From: Porphyra umbilicalis
Lineage: Eukaryota > Rhodophyta > Bangiophyceae > Bangiales > Bangiaceae
Length of the DNA stretch: 64,000 nt
Direction of reading: 5' to 3'
Assembly (NCBI GenBank): GCA_002049455.2
Contig: KV919079.1
Span: forward strand, 23,091-87,090
How positions within the stretch are numbered: the stretch's first letter is position 1; each line of letters opens with the position of its first letter. Positions 19,305 to 31,033 of this stretch are shown in pieces. A program made the position numbers and the translations under genes. The notes beneath the pieces were generated by a model. It saw nothing but the letters and a program-made list of their open reading frames with translations. It was not told the origin of the DNA and searched no databases.

Positions 19305-22300
19305 TGATTCCGTGTTGCAGGCTGTTGCAGGATCTCCACAGTCTGCCAAATGGCTGCAGGTCGGGCCATTTTGTGCTGGCAGCCTGCTGGCTCAACAGAT
19401 ATCTGGCAGATCGGCACGCATGTTTTCTGCTCTTTCGCTGCTTGTCTGGATCATCCAAATGCTGAGACGATGCTCAGCTCGTGCTGTTCTTCTGCTGTAC
19501 GCTAGTATAACTCCTAGGAGGCGCGGATTTATCTCGCTTCCACCAATAGGAAGCCGTTATCGTCATTCTGCAGCAGACTTGATGCTGAAGACATGCGCTG
19601 CAAGTGCAGCCCAGTTGCAGGTTTCCACAGACCCGGCACAGAAAATGTGCGCTGCAGCAGAGGTCCGGCAGCGACTTGCAACATTTTACCAGCAGATTTC
19701 CTGCAGGTCAAAAACAATAAAGGCTTATCGTGGGCAGAAAAAAACAGGGGATCACGCTGGAACTTTTTGGCACAAGATCCTCGCACCGTCAGGGCGGTTC
19801 CAACAACAGCGGTACGAACCCTTAAAATATTCCCAATTGGCTTGCGCGTGGCGGCCGCTGATTGGGTCCGGGTGGCGTCCCGATAGCGCCGCTGAAACGA
19901 GCGTGGACTTACGCCCGAGGGGGGGCTACAGTGGGCTACTGTTGAAGATATATGCGGACAGGATCCGGACAGTCTCCGGCGTGACCTGATCTGGTGTGAA
20001 AGCGCCAGCTTCAAGAGTAGCGCGTCATCGTGGGCTACTCTGACGCAAAAGTGGGCGAGCAACGGGTTGGGGTGCGATTGTCGCTACGATCGTCGTCGAT
20101 CATTTTTCGAAATGTGCCACGTAGCATATTTGAATGCCCATTTCAGCCGCAATACAGCTGTCTGGCCCGAAATCTGGTCTCAGTCGGCCCCAATCGGAGT
20201 GCCACGACAGCTCCACAGAGCCAGAATATTGTGTGCGGCGTGTCACTTGGGCCTCGAAGTTGAGGCCGACGCTTTCTCGAGGTGAGCTCCTCCGCAGCGC
20301 AGTTTTCTCGTCGCTGGCGGGCCCTTACGTAGAGGCCCGGATCAGTGACTGGTCCGTGGATGGCTGAGCGCGGTCGAGATGCGAGCCTGTCCTGGCCACA
20401 GGATGGATTCGATGTTGGCCTCGGTGGCATGGTGTGGTGCAGCGAGCATCCAGCGTCCTGGGCGGACTCTTTGGGGGTCTGAGGGTCACACTGGCGGCTG
20501 CGACGCCACCACGCGGTGTGGTGTTTGTGGCGGCCACCGTCTGCACAGGCGAGAGGCCGGGAGCGCATTCCTGGTGGTGGACGGGACGTCTGGCGCACAC
20601 ATTCGCCTCTACAGGTGTGCGGTCGCGGCCACCGGCCCAGTCCCTGTCGTCGCCTTAATGGTGACCGTGGCAGTACTCCCAGCAGCAAACGCGGCCGCGG
20701 CGTGCGACCGCGGCCGTAACCTCACCTGCAAACGCGGCCGCGGCGGACTCCCGCCCACCGGCAACGCCTCCGTGACCGCCCCAGGCGCAGCGGAGGTACC
20801 TCTGCGACCCCCGCCGCGCTGTGCTGGCACCGTTGCAGGCACGTTTTTTGGAATCTCGAGGGCAGCCAATGCGGCCCGCAAAGAACGGCAGTGAGGTCTG
20901 ATGTCACGGAGTAGGGGTCTCAAGCGACAGAGCCCTGTGGGAGGTCATCAGGGTTCAGTTGAGGAGTGGATATGAGCGAGCTGCAAGTAGCTGGTTAAGC
21001 GCTCTGGCCACAACGCTGCACAATCTCGAAGCACGCAAGTGCCGCTGTCGGCCACCGCGCTGAAGCGGGCGAGGAGAGCGACGAGAGGGGCAACCGAAAC
21101 CCACGGGGACTTGCAAAAAAAAAGGAAATGTGCGAGAGGTGGCTTTCACTGTACCGGCCGACCGTGTCCGCCGTCAGGCGGGCGCGCGGCCGGGCGCAAG
21201 GACGGGCGTGAGGCCGAGCGCAAGGACGAGCGCGAGGCCGAGCGCGAGGACGCGCGCGAGGACGCGCGCGAGGACGACCGCCGGTGGTGTTGTCCGTGAT
21301 TGGACGGATGCCAGACAGCGGGGCGCGCCCGGGATGGGGCGTACCGCTGGGTTTTACAAGGAGAGGGGCTTGGCTGGGAATAGCCCGGCCAAGCCCAGCA
21401 TCAAGACAACGAACTCTTCTCACAGAAGGAACATGGGCAACGAACAGCCTAGGAGAATGCCATTCGAAAAACTGCGACCAGGAGAGCGCTACGGCGGAGA
21501 AAGAATGACCTCAAAAAAGCACAACCCCCCCCCTCCGAGTGTGTCTCGTCTATGCTGGTGTCGAGCACACACACGCACTAGACCCGAGAGGAACCCCCCC
21601 CTCGCATCCTCATGTCATCGCCGCCTGCGCTCTTGTCTCTAGCCACGCGGAGCAGGGCCCCCCACCAGCTTCATCCCCTTAGTGCGTCCCCCCCCACCGA
21701 CCACGCACGTTCTTTCCCGCAACGCCCGCGCTCTGTCGGTCGACGGCGCACGAAGCGGCCCACCGTGGCCGCCGCTCACAGGCCGTGCACGCCGACCTTA
21801 GGCCGCACACGGGCGTGCCGCTGCGCGCCCGCCCACCCATCCGCCCTCGACTACTACGGCCCAAGAGGCTGTGACGCCCCACAACGCCTCGCCCGTCAAC
21901 CCACACCCCACCATCTCATACCGCTGCCGGGTGCCACGCGCGTGGGACGGCGGCCGCACGGCAGCCGCCTCCTCTCGCCGCCACGGGGGTGCCGCGACGC
22001 GTCGTCGCGCGCCGGCCTACGGGCTTCTGCCGGTACGCAAAAGCGCACAAATGCCACGGCGGCAGCGACGCGACGCCGATGAGGCGGCCGCGGCGCGGCG
22101 GCTGCTCCTTTCGAAGTGCTGCCGCCACCGCTTCCACAAGGCTGGCAGAAGCACCTGTGTGGAAAGGGAACCGTAAGAATGCAACAGTGCAATCCATTCA
22201 AAGCGTGGAAAGTTGATCAGCAACCTGCCCCTGCCGTAAAGAGTTGTAGAAGCTGTCTCCCCGTTCTTTGAGTACCTCACAATCAGTGGTAATAATCGTC

Positions 22301-23445
22301 CATACGAAGCTTCCTCGCTTCAGAGACAGAACCCTGCCATACGTACCGCGAAGCGGGAGTCCTTAAGAGCGGTCAGTCGTGCACAGGTCGAAGATGCACG
22401 TGGTGTGCACACTGACAAAAAAGGTAGTGATACAACTCTCGATATCGTGCGGCATGAAGACGGCGATCACGAAGCGTCGACAAAAAGGACGTCGCCGACA
22501 GCGACGCCGGCGACGGCGCCCTACCGGCCCAGCCGACCGATCTGGAACGGGGGGAGGTGACAGCACCTCGCCAGTCCTCCCGCCCGACCCCCCGATCGAT
22601 CCCCCACCCCCCCACTTTCTGACGCTTTCTTCCACTGTTGCACCCACACACTGGCGTTTCAGACGGCTCCAGGCCACCTCCTTGTCGGCATCGCGACGAG
22701 GGCCCACCCATCAAATCCACCACCTCTCGCACTGTCGGAGCGACGAACCCTGCTTTTTTGTGTCAACCGACCACATGGTCGGCGCCCGGACCACCTCGCC
22801 AGCCGCAACCCCTGCTTCTGGCGAGCTGGGCCAGTATCAGAGAGGCCAGCGCATCGTGTGGGCCTAGCGCACAAGAATCTTGCGGCTCGCGAGACATCGC
22901 GTCATCCGCCACCGCTCCTCTTGATTCCGGACCACACGTGGCCACCCCTGCGATCGTCCTTTCACGGGTTCGAGAGTGCCAGAGGCCCACATTCGATGCC
23001 GAAACGGCCGAACTGGGCCAATCTCAATCCGAAGCGGCGCCAGACGTCCGGAAAAAGGGCCGTTTTTTCGGACGCAGAGTTGGTATCGGGATTCTTATTC
23101 GTTCCATTCAAGATGTACTTACCCTGGAAATCTAAGTGGCTGGAGGGGCGTTTCCGGACCGGACAGCCTCGTACTGTTGGTGGAACGTCATTTCCGGACA
23201 CGTAGGGCCATATGAGACACGTTTCTGCAACGTGGCGCATATCTTGGTTCGTACCGGTACTGTTGGAACCGCCCTCACGGTGCTTTCCATGAAAGAAAAG
23301 CACCGGTCCTCCGTTTTTTTTGCATAAATGCACGACAATGAGCTGCTCCGCAGATCTCTGCTGCAGGAAATCATGCTGCTCGTGGCTCACGCGGCCACTT
23401 TTCCAGACCTGCAAGCAGTCTGCAACACGCCATTGCAGAGGATTC
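19305..23445. other. interior of the inverted-repeat-bounded region
   Basis: No confident gene. A plus-strand frame ending at 20894 contains a hydrophobic start (ALMVTVAVLPAANAAAACD) but no family match. GCGGCCGC-type palindromes cluster at about 20690-20750. Short tandem repeats of GAGGACGCGC type lie at about 21180-21290. The stretch 21600-22100 is GC-rich low complexity. Confidence 0.35.
21180..21290. repeat. tandem ~10-bp GAGGACGCGC-type repeat
   Basis: About ten imperfect units alternate GAGGCCGAGCGC and GAGGACGCGC. In one plus frame this gives a charged EREDAREDARED peptide, in a minus frame an Arg-Pro-Ala repeat; neither has a credible gene around it. Confidence 0.6.
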
Positions 23446-23615
23446 GCAGATCTGTAAGGTACACGGTCTAAGCCCCACTGCGCAGAGAGCGACGAACAGC
23501 CTCGGCGCGTGCCACCCCAAAAATCGGGGACAGATCATCTGTCCCCCTGGACCTGGACCTTTGTAAAGGAGGCCACGGAACGACGGAAGACACATAAAAA
23601 AAAACAAAAAACCAT

Positions 23616-25187
23616 TTAGCTCAACTCGCCGGGACCCCCCCTCCTGCCAGACTCATCAGGACCCCCTCCCCCCCCAGCCGCACCGCCACCGTCGCTTGCG
23701 CCGGCGGGGTCCACCGCGCTGGGCGGCGGCTCCCTCCTCCGCAGAGGTGTGTCCGCTCTGTGACCGGCGAGCGCCCCCCCGGCCGCACACCCCATTCCGC
23801 CCCACGCCAGCGGCCGAGCCACGGGCGCGCCACGGCCCGGCGGTCGGTGCACCGCCGCAGCCGCCGCGCCGCGTGGCGCCCCGCTCGGTCCGCGGCGGCG
23901 GTGACACCAGACGGCCGTCGGCGCGGCCGCCAACGCGGCCAGCGCGGCCGCCCGTTTTGCGGCGCCCGCGTGCAGCAGGCGCGCCGGCGCACTGGCGGCG
24001 GCGCGGGCCGCTACGTTCCACTACGGTGGTGGCGGCGCCGGCCCCCCGCTCCTGCCACCCAGCCCCCCCCCTCACCCCGGCGTAACAGGCCTCGCATGCA
24101 CGACGTCGCGAGCAGCGTGATGTGCCGGGTGCCGTCTGCGCTGGGGCCGCGACCTGTAGCCTCCGCGTTCCTTTGGCGAGACGTCCACGTGCCACCGCTG
24201 TGAGAGGAGCCACCGCCGAAGGGGGAGCCGCCGACGAGGGGGAAAGCCGCACCCGCGCGGCGGCGCAACGTCCCCCCGCCGGACGGCGGCGGCGGCGGCA
24301 GCCGCGGCAGCGGCACGGCGGCCGCTGCTCCCAGACGACGCCCCCCGCCGCGGCCGCCGCGCGGCGCGACACGCGGTGCCGTGGCGACCCAACCGCCTGT
24401 GTTGCGACGCGCCGCCGTGCGCACGGGTGCCGCCGCCGAGGACGGCTGCCGCGCCCGCCGCTGCCGCCGCCGCGCCTGCCCGTCGGGCCGCTACCGGCCG
24501 CGGCCGCCATCCGTCGGCGGCGGCGGCGGCGGCGGCGCACCCGCTGCGACATCCTCGGCAGCGGCGGCGGCGGCGGCGCCATCTCACCGCGTCCGACTTC
24601 CAGCGCCGCCCGCCTCCGCCCACGGGCGCGGGGGTGGGGTGTGCACCAGCGCCGCACGCCGGCGCCGCGCCGCAACGCGCCACCGCCGCGCTGCCGGTCG
24701 GTGGCGGTGGCGGCGCCGTCGCGGCCACGGCAGCGGTTCCTCGGCGTCTGCCCCCGCCGGTCGAGCCGCCCGACGGCCGGCGCGTCGCCATGCGCCGCCG
24801 CCGTGTGCACGTCGCCGCTGCCACCACGGCGGACACCGCACCCGTGACGGCGGCGACGACCTCGTGGCACGGCCGCGAGGCGGCCGCCGTTGTTGCATCG
24901 AAAGGGCGGGGCGGAGTAGGGGGAGGGAGGGGGGAGGGGGAAGCCCCGCCACCGTCGGACATGCGGCGCCCGCGCGCGGTCGAGCGCCACGACCCGGTCG
25001 ACCCGCCGCCGATGGTGGCGCTACCGCCGTCGCGTTGACAAGGCGGGCGCCCCCCCCCCCCCCCCCTTTCCCCCCCCGCCTCGCCAAGACCATCGGTCGT
25101 CACCACCCCGCCACGCGCGACGGGGCCGCCTGCCGTATCGTCTCGGCGCCGAGCCGCAGCCGGCCGTGGCGACGGCGGGGGCGGAGC
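23616..25187 (-). other. GC-rich island, possible low-complexity minus-strand gene
   Basis: Dense G/C and CGG repeats leave all frames open, so strand and frame are uncertain. The most protein-like pieces are on the minus strand: SPFGGGSSHSGGTWTSRQRN near 24190-24230, and a C-terminus-like segment SAVDPAGASDGGGAAGGGGG that ends GPGELS at 23616-23720. A donor-like GGGTGAG near 24080 suggests introns. No domain is recognised. C/G homopolymers (for example about 25050-25068) make frame unreliable. Confidence 0.25.
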
Positions 25188-25686
25188 TCATTTCCGGCCG
25201 CACAGGCGCCAGCGGTCACCGACGGCGGCGGCTGCCACCACTTCAAAATGGTCTGCGCCCGTAGCCATGTCACGCCTTCCCCGTGCACGCCCCCACGTCG
25301 CACGCGCGCGCCCGGCGGTGTGGGCACAGCGGGCGTGGAGGGGGCCGAGCGATAGCTGGCGCCGCGCATGCAGCTGACAGTATATCCTTTTGCTTGGCAG
25401 CCGCACTTTGCGCCACCACCGACGCACGTCCAGGAGCAGCGTCCCGCCCGGCACTTCCCGACACCACCAGTGGAGCAGGCGCTCGACGAAGGCGTCCGAG
25501 TGGGCGCCCGCCGCCGCCTGCGCGTCGTTGACGAGCGCCGTCCAGCGGGCGGCGGCCGCCGCCGCCGCAGCTGCCTCGACGGCCGCCTCGACCGAGCCGC
25601 CGCCATTGGCGGTGGTGGCGGCGGCGGGGACGACCGCGCCGACTGGCGGCGCCGTCGCGGACGGCGGCGGCGGCGCCTGCGCTGTG
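25188..25686 (-). CDS. hypothetical protein exon, family unknown
   Basis: One minus-strand frame reads convincingly as protein: an Ala/Pro-rich start, then RWTALVNDAQAAAGAHSDAF, VERLLHWWCREVPGGTLL, DVRRWWRKVRLPSKRIYC and finally HFEVVAAAAVGDRWRLCGRK with a stop at 25188. There is no start codon; the frame opens right after GCGCAG at about 25687, a plausible intron acceptor, so the 5' exon would lie upstream. I do not recognise the family. The frame choice rests on amino-acid composition and loss of coding quality in the other frames. Confidence 0.35.
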
Positions 25687-25699
25687 CTGCTTCAGTGGG

Positions 25700-26340
25700 G
25701 TCAGAGCACATTGGCCTTTTTCCCGATGCGGAACACACATTCTGGTGTGTAGACCCCCCCACACGTGGTGGTGGGTGCAGGTATTCAACACATTTGGTTG
25801 TTAACAAAAGTTGGGGTCACCGTTGATTTGCCCACTTTACACCAACAGTTGCGTGTGATCATGATGAGTACAGATATACAGAGTCCGCATGCCAATGATG
25901 AGCCCATCAGCGCTTCTCAGCAGAATGAGTAAAAAGGGCGAATGCCGCCATATTGCAAAGGTCCCGATGTGGCAGCGTCTGCGTCCTGATGTGATACTCT
26001 GCGCGGCGTACTACGCATTCTGCGGGAAAATCTCCCCACAGTAAGCACAGCAGTAGCGGAGGACGAGTGACCCAACTGCTGTACACGACCACCGCGTGGA
26101 AGGCACAGGAGCATCTCCGTTACTCCCACTGACATGCCAGCCAGAAAAACATTCCTAATGCAATCCACCGACAGAGACACTCAGAAGCCGCACAGGCAAG
26201 AAGAAAGTACCACTGAGCTCAATGGGCATCCCCTCAAGCTGGACCATCGCACGTACACATGCACGTCCACGCGGAGAACAATGTCAGGCTGTGACGTAAC
26301 CGCAGTCTTCATCTTTATCCACATCAGGGGCAACTATCTT
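25700..26340. other. intergenic, no gene seen
   Basis: Moderate-GC sequence between two GC islands. No recognisable coding, repeat or RNA feature. Confidence 0.4.
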
Positions 26341-27404
26341 GAGTAGGAGAGTGTGATAGCGTCGCTGCCGCCACCCGATCGGCGGGCGGCGACGCTGGCG
26401 GCGATGCCGACCGACGGCGTGGCCGCCACGCCACCCCCGACTACCCGCCCCTTGGCGGCGACGGCGAAGCTGACAAAGGCGACCCCACGGCGGGGAGCGT
26501 CCCGTCGGTGGCGGGCGGCAGCGACAGCAGCGACAAGGTGGCGACCGACGGCTCCCCCCCCCGTCGGCAATGGGGGGGTGCACCGGCAACTCGGCGGCGG
26601 CGTGGAATGCGACGCCTATCGCGCCGGCTGGCGAGCCCGACGAGGCGGCGGATTCGCTGGGCGAGAGCAGCTCGATGGCGGTTCCCGCCGCCGTCAGCCA
26701 TAGGGGGGGGGAAGGGGGGCGTCCGCGGGGTTGGCGGCAGGCGGCCGCCCAAGAGCTTCAGCTCCCCCCCGCAGCCAAAATCACGGTCTGCGCGGCGGCG
26801 GCATCAACACTGCCGCGTGCCCACCGGCACGGCCCCCGACCGTCGCCCCGTAGGCGGGGTGCGCCGACGGCACGACGGGTGGTGGCGGCCTGAGACGGCA
26901 GCGGAGGGGCAGTCTGGACGGCCCACAGAAAGCAGGAGACGGACGAGGCGGTCGGCGATGCCGACGACGAGCCGCGCAGCGCCGACGCCGGTCGCCGCGT
27001 CCGCGCCGGCGGGCCGCCGCCCGCAAGGCATGTCGCACCGGTCGCGCCGACGGAGGCGGCTGGGGTGGGGGTGGGAGCACGGCGATAGAGGTGGTAGCGC
27101 TCGGCCGCAGGGCGAGGGGGGGGCGTAGTGATGCCACCCCCCGCCCCGCCGGACGGCGTTCCGCCGCCGCTGCCAGTCCCGCCCGCCCCGGACCGCACAA
27201 GCGGCCTAGACCGGCCCGCTGCGCCCCTCAACTGCCTGGCGGCGCTTTCGTCGGGGAGCGGCGGTCGGCAGAGGCGCGGGAGGCCGATTGGCGGCGAGCC
27301 AGCGCCGCCGCCGGCTCCCCGCGTCTCGGTGCTCCTCCCCATTTGCAATGGGGGGCACCGTCCGCGGCCCTTGGCGAAAAGCGGCACGGCGCGGGGGCGA
27401 TCTA
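26341..27404. other. GC island, possible low-complexity gene, strand uncertain
   Basis: Open in most frames. Plus-strand pieces such as AATLAAMPTDGVAATPPPTT (about 26390) and ATPIAPAGEPDEAADSLGES (about 26605) look more protein-like than the rest, but they lie in different frames and G-runs fall between them. No domain recognised. Confidence 0.25.
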
Positions 27405-27441
27405 GTCGAGCGATGATGTGTGCCGTCGCCGCCGCCGCAGC

Positions 27442-27732
27442 CGACGACGACGTGCTCGTCGAGCCGCGTGGGCCCTGATGGTGCGCGTCGTCGTCGCCGC
27501 TGCCGCCGACGACGCGCCCGTCGAGCCGCGTGAGCCCTGACGATGCACGTCGTCGTCGACGACGCGCCCGTCGAGCCGCGTGGGCCCTGACGGTGCGCGT
27601 CACCGTCGTTACCGCCGCTGCAGACGACGCGCCCATCGAGCCGCGTGGGCCCTGACGGTGCGAGTCGTCATCGCCGCTGCCGCCGACGACGACGCGCCCG
27701 TCGAGCCGCGCGGGCCCTGACGGTGCGCGACG
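27442..27732. repeat. five tandem copies of a 47-67-bp GC-rich unit
   Basis: Units start at about 27442, 27509, 27556, 27623 and 27684. Each has the core GTCGAGCCGCGTGGGCCCTG followed by ACGGTGCGCGTC and a variable GTC/GCC stretch that sets the unit length. In the minus strand the repeats read GPRGS and DGRVVGGSGDDD, but stops in other frames and length changes argue against a conserved protein. Confidence 0.7.
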
Positions 27733-28277
27733 GCGCGGACGTACAAGGTCGTCCGCCATGGGACTGAAGGTGGTCTGTTAGTGCCGCAGGGGGTATGGAA
27801 GACAGCGAGAGGGAAGGGGAGGCACGGCACCTGCCTCATGAGCAGTGGCGGAGCAGCATGCGCGACGGTGCCTGTGCGTCAGAGGGCGTAGGAGAGGCGT
27901 TGAGATGGCCGGCGCGGGAGGGGAAGCGGGGGGGCGTGTGTGACGTGGCCTTCGCATGAGTGGGCGCGGGAGAGGCGGTGTGAGGGCGGGCGTGGGGAGG
28001 GTGCGGAGGCGTGCGTGACGGGTCCTGTGCTCGCGTGGGAGTGACAGAGCCGGTTTGGGGGTTAGTGCAGGGCGGACTGCGTCCTGGGCGCGCGAATGAT
28101 GGTTTGCTGCACGGGCGGCGGAAGGTGAGGGAGAAATATTTTCCGGTCATCTCGGCTCGTCGGTGCGAGAGCATGCAACTCATGACATCGCTGTAAGCCG
28201 TATTCTCAACTTTCCGGCTGAAGGTAAAGCTAGAATTTGACCCTCGTCGGACATTACATCGGATCGGTCTGCCACCA
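27733..28277. other. GCGTG-rich low-complexity stretch
   Basis: About 27850-28070 has irregular G(C/T)GTG-rich repeats with a roughly 45-50-bp rhythm. No gene recognised; the end abuts the repeat unit starting at 28278. Confidence 0.4.
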
Positions 28278-29188
28278 CACAGCGTTTTGTCCCCGATTCC
28301 TTAAAACTGAGAACTGCCAGATTCGAACACGCCCACCGACGGTTCGCAGAACTGTCGCACATTGATCATGCGATCAAATTATGCCCACTTTTTCTTGATC
28401 TTGGAGACAGAGCCTGCAGTGGAGTTCAGAAGTGCTCGAAGACCATCTGCACCGATATTCAGTGGGAATCATCCTCACACCAGCACCTGCAGATTCGGCA
28501 AATGTCCGGCGAAGTTGCTGCCACAGGCTGACGAAGGATCATTCCGATTCGCTGGTTCTGATCGTTCTGCGTATCGTGCTGAGAGCTGTCCTGAAGAGGG
28601 AGTAAGATGATCCTGGGGATCGTGCTCAGGACTGTCCTGGCGTCGGACTACAATCATCCTGAGGATCGTCGTCATAGATTGAGTGAACGAGTGCGCAAGA
28701 TTGATCTAGATTCCTGCCTCAAGGACTCGATCGTAGATGATAGCCTGGACTACTTCGAGTGACGTCGTGAGGAGGGTCTGCCGAAACCGATCAGAGAGCA
28801 AGACCTGCCCATGGGGCGTCGCTCCTGGGCCACGAAACGTGTGTAGAGGGAGCCTCAATCTGACTTGGTAGTCGTGCGACCGACACGCTGTTTCCCGGCG
28901 CAGAGGGGATGGGAACCGGGTAAACATGCGTCGGCTCGCACATCGAGAATACCGTCAAGTCCCGGACGCACCCACTCCCGATTTATGAATGATTGGGTCC
29001 CTTACACGCGCAGTAAATTCGTTCTCAGCTCAGTGGCAATCTTGTCCCCTAACAGCACGTCCCGAACTCGCAGTCCCCCGGTTCAAAACATGTCAGAAGC
29101 ACTCGCACCGGAACACACAAGCGCATGAGTGATGTCAGATTCCACGATGGGCTTTAGTTTGAACGGAGAGAGTGTCAAAATGTTTTCG

Positions 29189-29893
29189 CTGGCCTTTAGG
29201 ACAGGGTGCTCTCAGAGTGTAGTGATGCACACATGTACTTAGATCAAGGGACTTGATCTTCGTTTCAGCGGTGGCAGGTTGCATTCGTGTCCTCAGGGAT
29301 CTGAGGGCGTGTTAGTGTTGGAAGGGTCGCGATGACGCTAAAAGCGAATGGAGTTACGTTGCTGAGAAGGACTGTCCTGCCACAGGGGTCACAGAGCGCG
29401 GACGGCGCCTGCCCCCCAGCCCCCCCCCCACCGCGCCGAGTTGCGCGCGGCGACCGCGCGCAGCGACTTCCGGGGTTCAACGCGCCCACGATGACCCGCG
29501 GGTGATCGCGCCTGCGCGCGGCTTTTGTTGCGGCGGCTCGTCGGCGAGATTAGAAGCCATCTAGCGGCGCGGTTAGAGGCGCCCCGTCGCGCGGCGGTCG
29601 GTCCCACCCGCCCGCCCGTGCGCCGTGTCGGCCTCCCCGCCCGCCCTGCGCAGGTGCGCTGCGCGGCGGAGTGACGGTCCCTCCCGTGGGCGTCTCGCGA
29701 CGCCGGCGCTGCCGTGCTGCGGTGGCGGCGGCGGCACCCTTTTCCCGTCCCACGCCCCCCCCGCCACGGAAACGTGGCTGTACGCGCCCCCATGCGCGCT
29801 CGCGGCTATGGAGCCGGCCTGCGTGCCAGGTGTCAGTGCGTCGCGGAGCGCGCCACTGCCCTGATGGCCAGGGTATTGCACGCACGTGCCTGG
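29189..29893 (+). mobile_element. GC-rich ~705-bp insert, arm 1
   Basis: Absent from the paralogous copy B, where flanking sequence is continuous, so it is an insertion. It begins CTGGCCTTTAGGACAGGG and ends CACGCACGTGCCTGG. A second, inverted copy is at 30266-30974. Much richer in GC than its host repeat. One frame on the strand opposite gives MQYPGHQGSG and YSHVSVAGGAW, echoed in the second copy. Superfamily unknown; no clear terminal repeats or target duplication. Confidence 0.65.
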
Positions 29894-30265
29894 AACTTGT
29901 TCATTCTGTTGACGGAATATGCAGACATTTTGCTTGCGGACGAGGCAGTCAGACGATCAGTTGAACAAGTCCTCACATTTTTTCGAATGATAGTCCCCGA
30001 GATGATCTGACGGTCAGGATGACACTGCTTCTGGAACGATCCCAGAATCAGTCCCGAAGATGATCCGTTGATCGAGTCCAGAAACTGTAGTGATGAACTG
30101 CCGAATCAAAGAGGTCACTCGAGAATCAGGCTATCTGAAATGTAAGATTTACGCTGATCCACGGACCTGTTGTGCACATGATCCTCCGAATCATGCTGAG
30201 GCCATCTCACAGGAGCTTCGCATGGCCGTCTCAAAACATTCTTTCGCGTCTACTCGTTATAGATT

Positions 30266-30974
30266 CCAGGCACGTGCGTGCAACACCCCGGCCTTCAGGG
30301 CGGTAGCGCGCTCGGCGATGCATCGACAACGGGCACGCCGGCTGGCTCCATGGCCGCGAGCACGCCCGGGGGCACGTACAGCCACGTTGCCGTGGCGGGG
30401 GGGGCGTGGGGCGGGGAAAGGGGGGCCGCCGCCGCTACCGCAGCGGCGGCGGCCCGCCGGCGTGGCGCAACGCCCACGGGCAGGACCGTCACCCCGACGC
30501 GCAGCGCATCTGCGCACGGTGGGCGGGGCAGCCGACACGGTGCACGGGTGGGCGGGTGGAATCGACCGCCGCGCGAAGGGGCGCTTCTAACCGTGACGGT
30601 AGATGGCGTCAGCAACCGCCGACGCGCCGCCGCAACAGAAGCCGGCGCGCAGGCACGATCATCCGCGGGTTATCGTGAGCGCTCCGAACCCCGGAAGACG
30701 CTGCGCGTGGTCGCCGCGTGCAACTCGGGGCGGTGGGGGGGGGCAGGGGGGCACGCGCCGTCCGGGCCCTGTGACCCCTGCGGCGGGGCAGTCCTTCTCA
30801 GCAACGTAACTCCATTCGCTTTTAGCGTCATCGCGACCCTTCCAACGCTGACACGCCTTCAGATCCCTGAGGACACAAATGCAAACTGCCACCTCTGAAA
30901 CGGAGAGCAAGTCCCGTGATCTAAGTCTATGTGTGCATCACTACACTCTGAGAGCACCCTGTCCTAAAGGCCAG
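30266..30974 (-). mobile_element. GC-rich ~709-bp insert, arm 2 (inverted relative to arm 1)
   Basis: Begins CCAGGCACGTGCGTGC and ends CTGTCCTAAAGGCCAG, the reverse complement of arm 1 with moderate divergence concentrated in the GC-rich core. Also absent from copy B. The plus-strand frame from 30278 reads MQHPGLQGGSALGDA and YSHVAVAGGAW, matching the arm 1 peptide, so there may be a coding sequence or simply shared ancestry. The two arms with 372 bp between them could form a large stem-loop. Confidence 0.65.
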
Positions 30975-31033
30975 GGAATTTACAAGCCGGCAAGTTTAGA
31001 ACTATTTCGGCGATGAAATACCGACCCGCAGTG

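Larger units (their letters stand above)
19267..23483. mobile_element. 4.2-kb region bounded by inverted repeats, probable DNA transposon, superfamily unknown
   Basis: The sequence GCGCAGTGGGGCTTAGACCG at 19267 is found as its reverse complement ending at 23483; the terminal match is about 38 bp with one mismatch (19267-19304 and 23446-23483). Similarity continues inward in patches: TTGCAGG blocks next to the ends, and AGGGCGGTTCCAAC near 19795 against its inverse near 23255. No clear target duplication is visible and no transposase is recognised inside, so it may be a non-autonomous or decayed element, or two solo copies of one smaller repeat in opposite orientation. Confidence 0.5.
28278..31033 (+). 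repeat. copy A of a dispersed ~1.3-kb repeat, enlarged by two insertions; copy B at 54645-56116 in opposite orientation
   Basis: The sequence starting CACAGCGTTTTGTCCCCGAT and ending CCGACCCGCAGTG is matched, block by block, by the reverse complement of 54645-56116. Open frames are shared at protein level in both copies (for example ALETEP/AVEFRSAR at 28362-28610 and FPSPLRRETACRS at 28706-28927 minus), with about 90 percent identity by eye. No known domain is present. Copy A is interrupted at 29189-29893 and 30266-30974 by GC-rich inserts that copy B lacks. Confidence 0.75.

Noticed and set aside
27442-27732. Regularly spaced GC-rich repeats considered as a CRISPR array.
   Set aside because: Units vary from 47 to 67 bp, there are no unique spacers, no cas genes, and the genome is eukaryotic.
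28278-31033. The repeated unit considered as a long terminal repeat pair of one retroelement.
   Set aside because: The copies are in opposite orientation, contain their own frames and are 24 kb apart with unrelated DNA between them.
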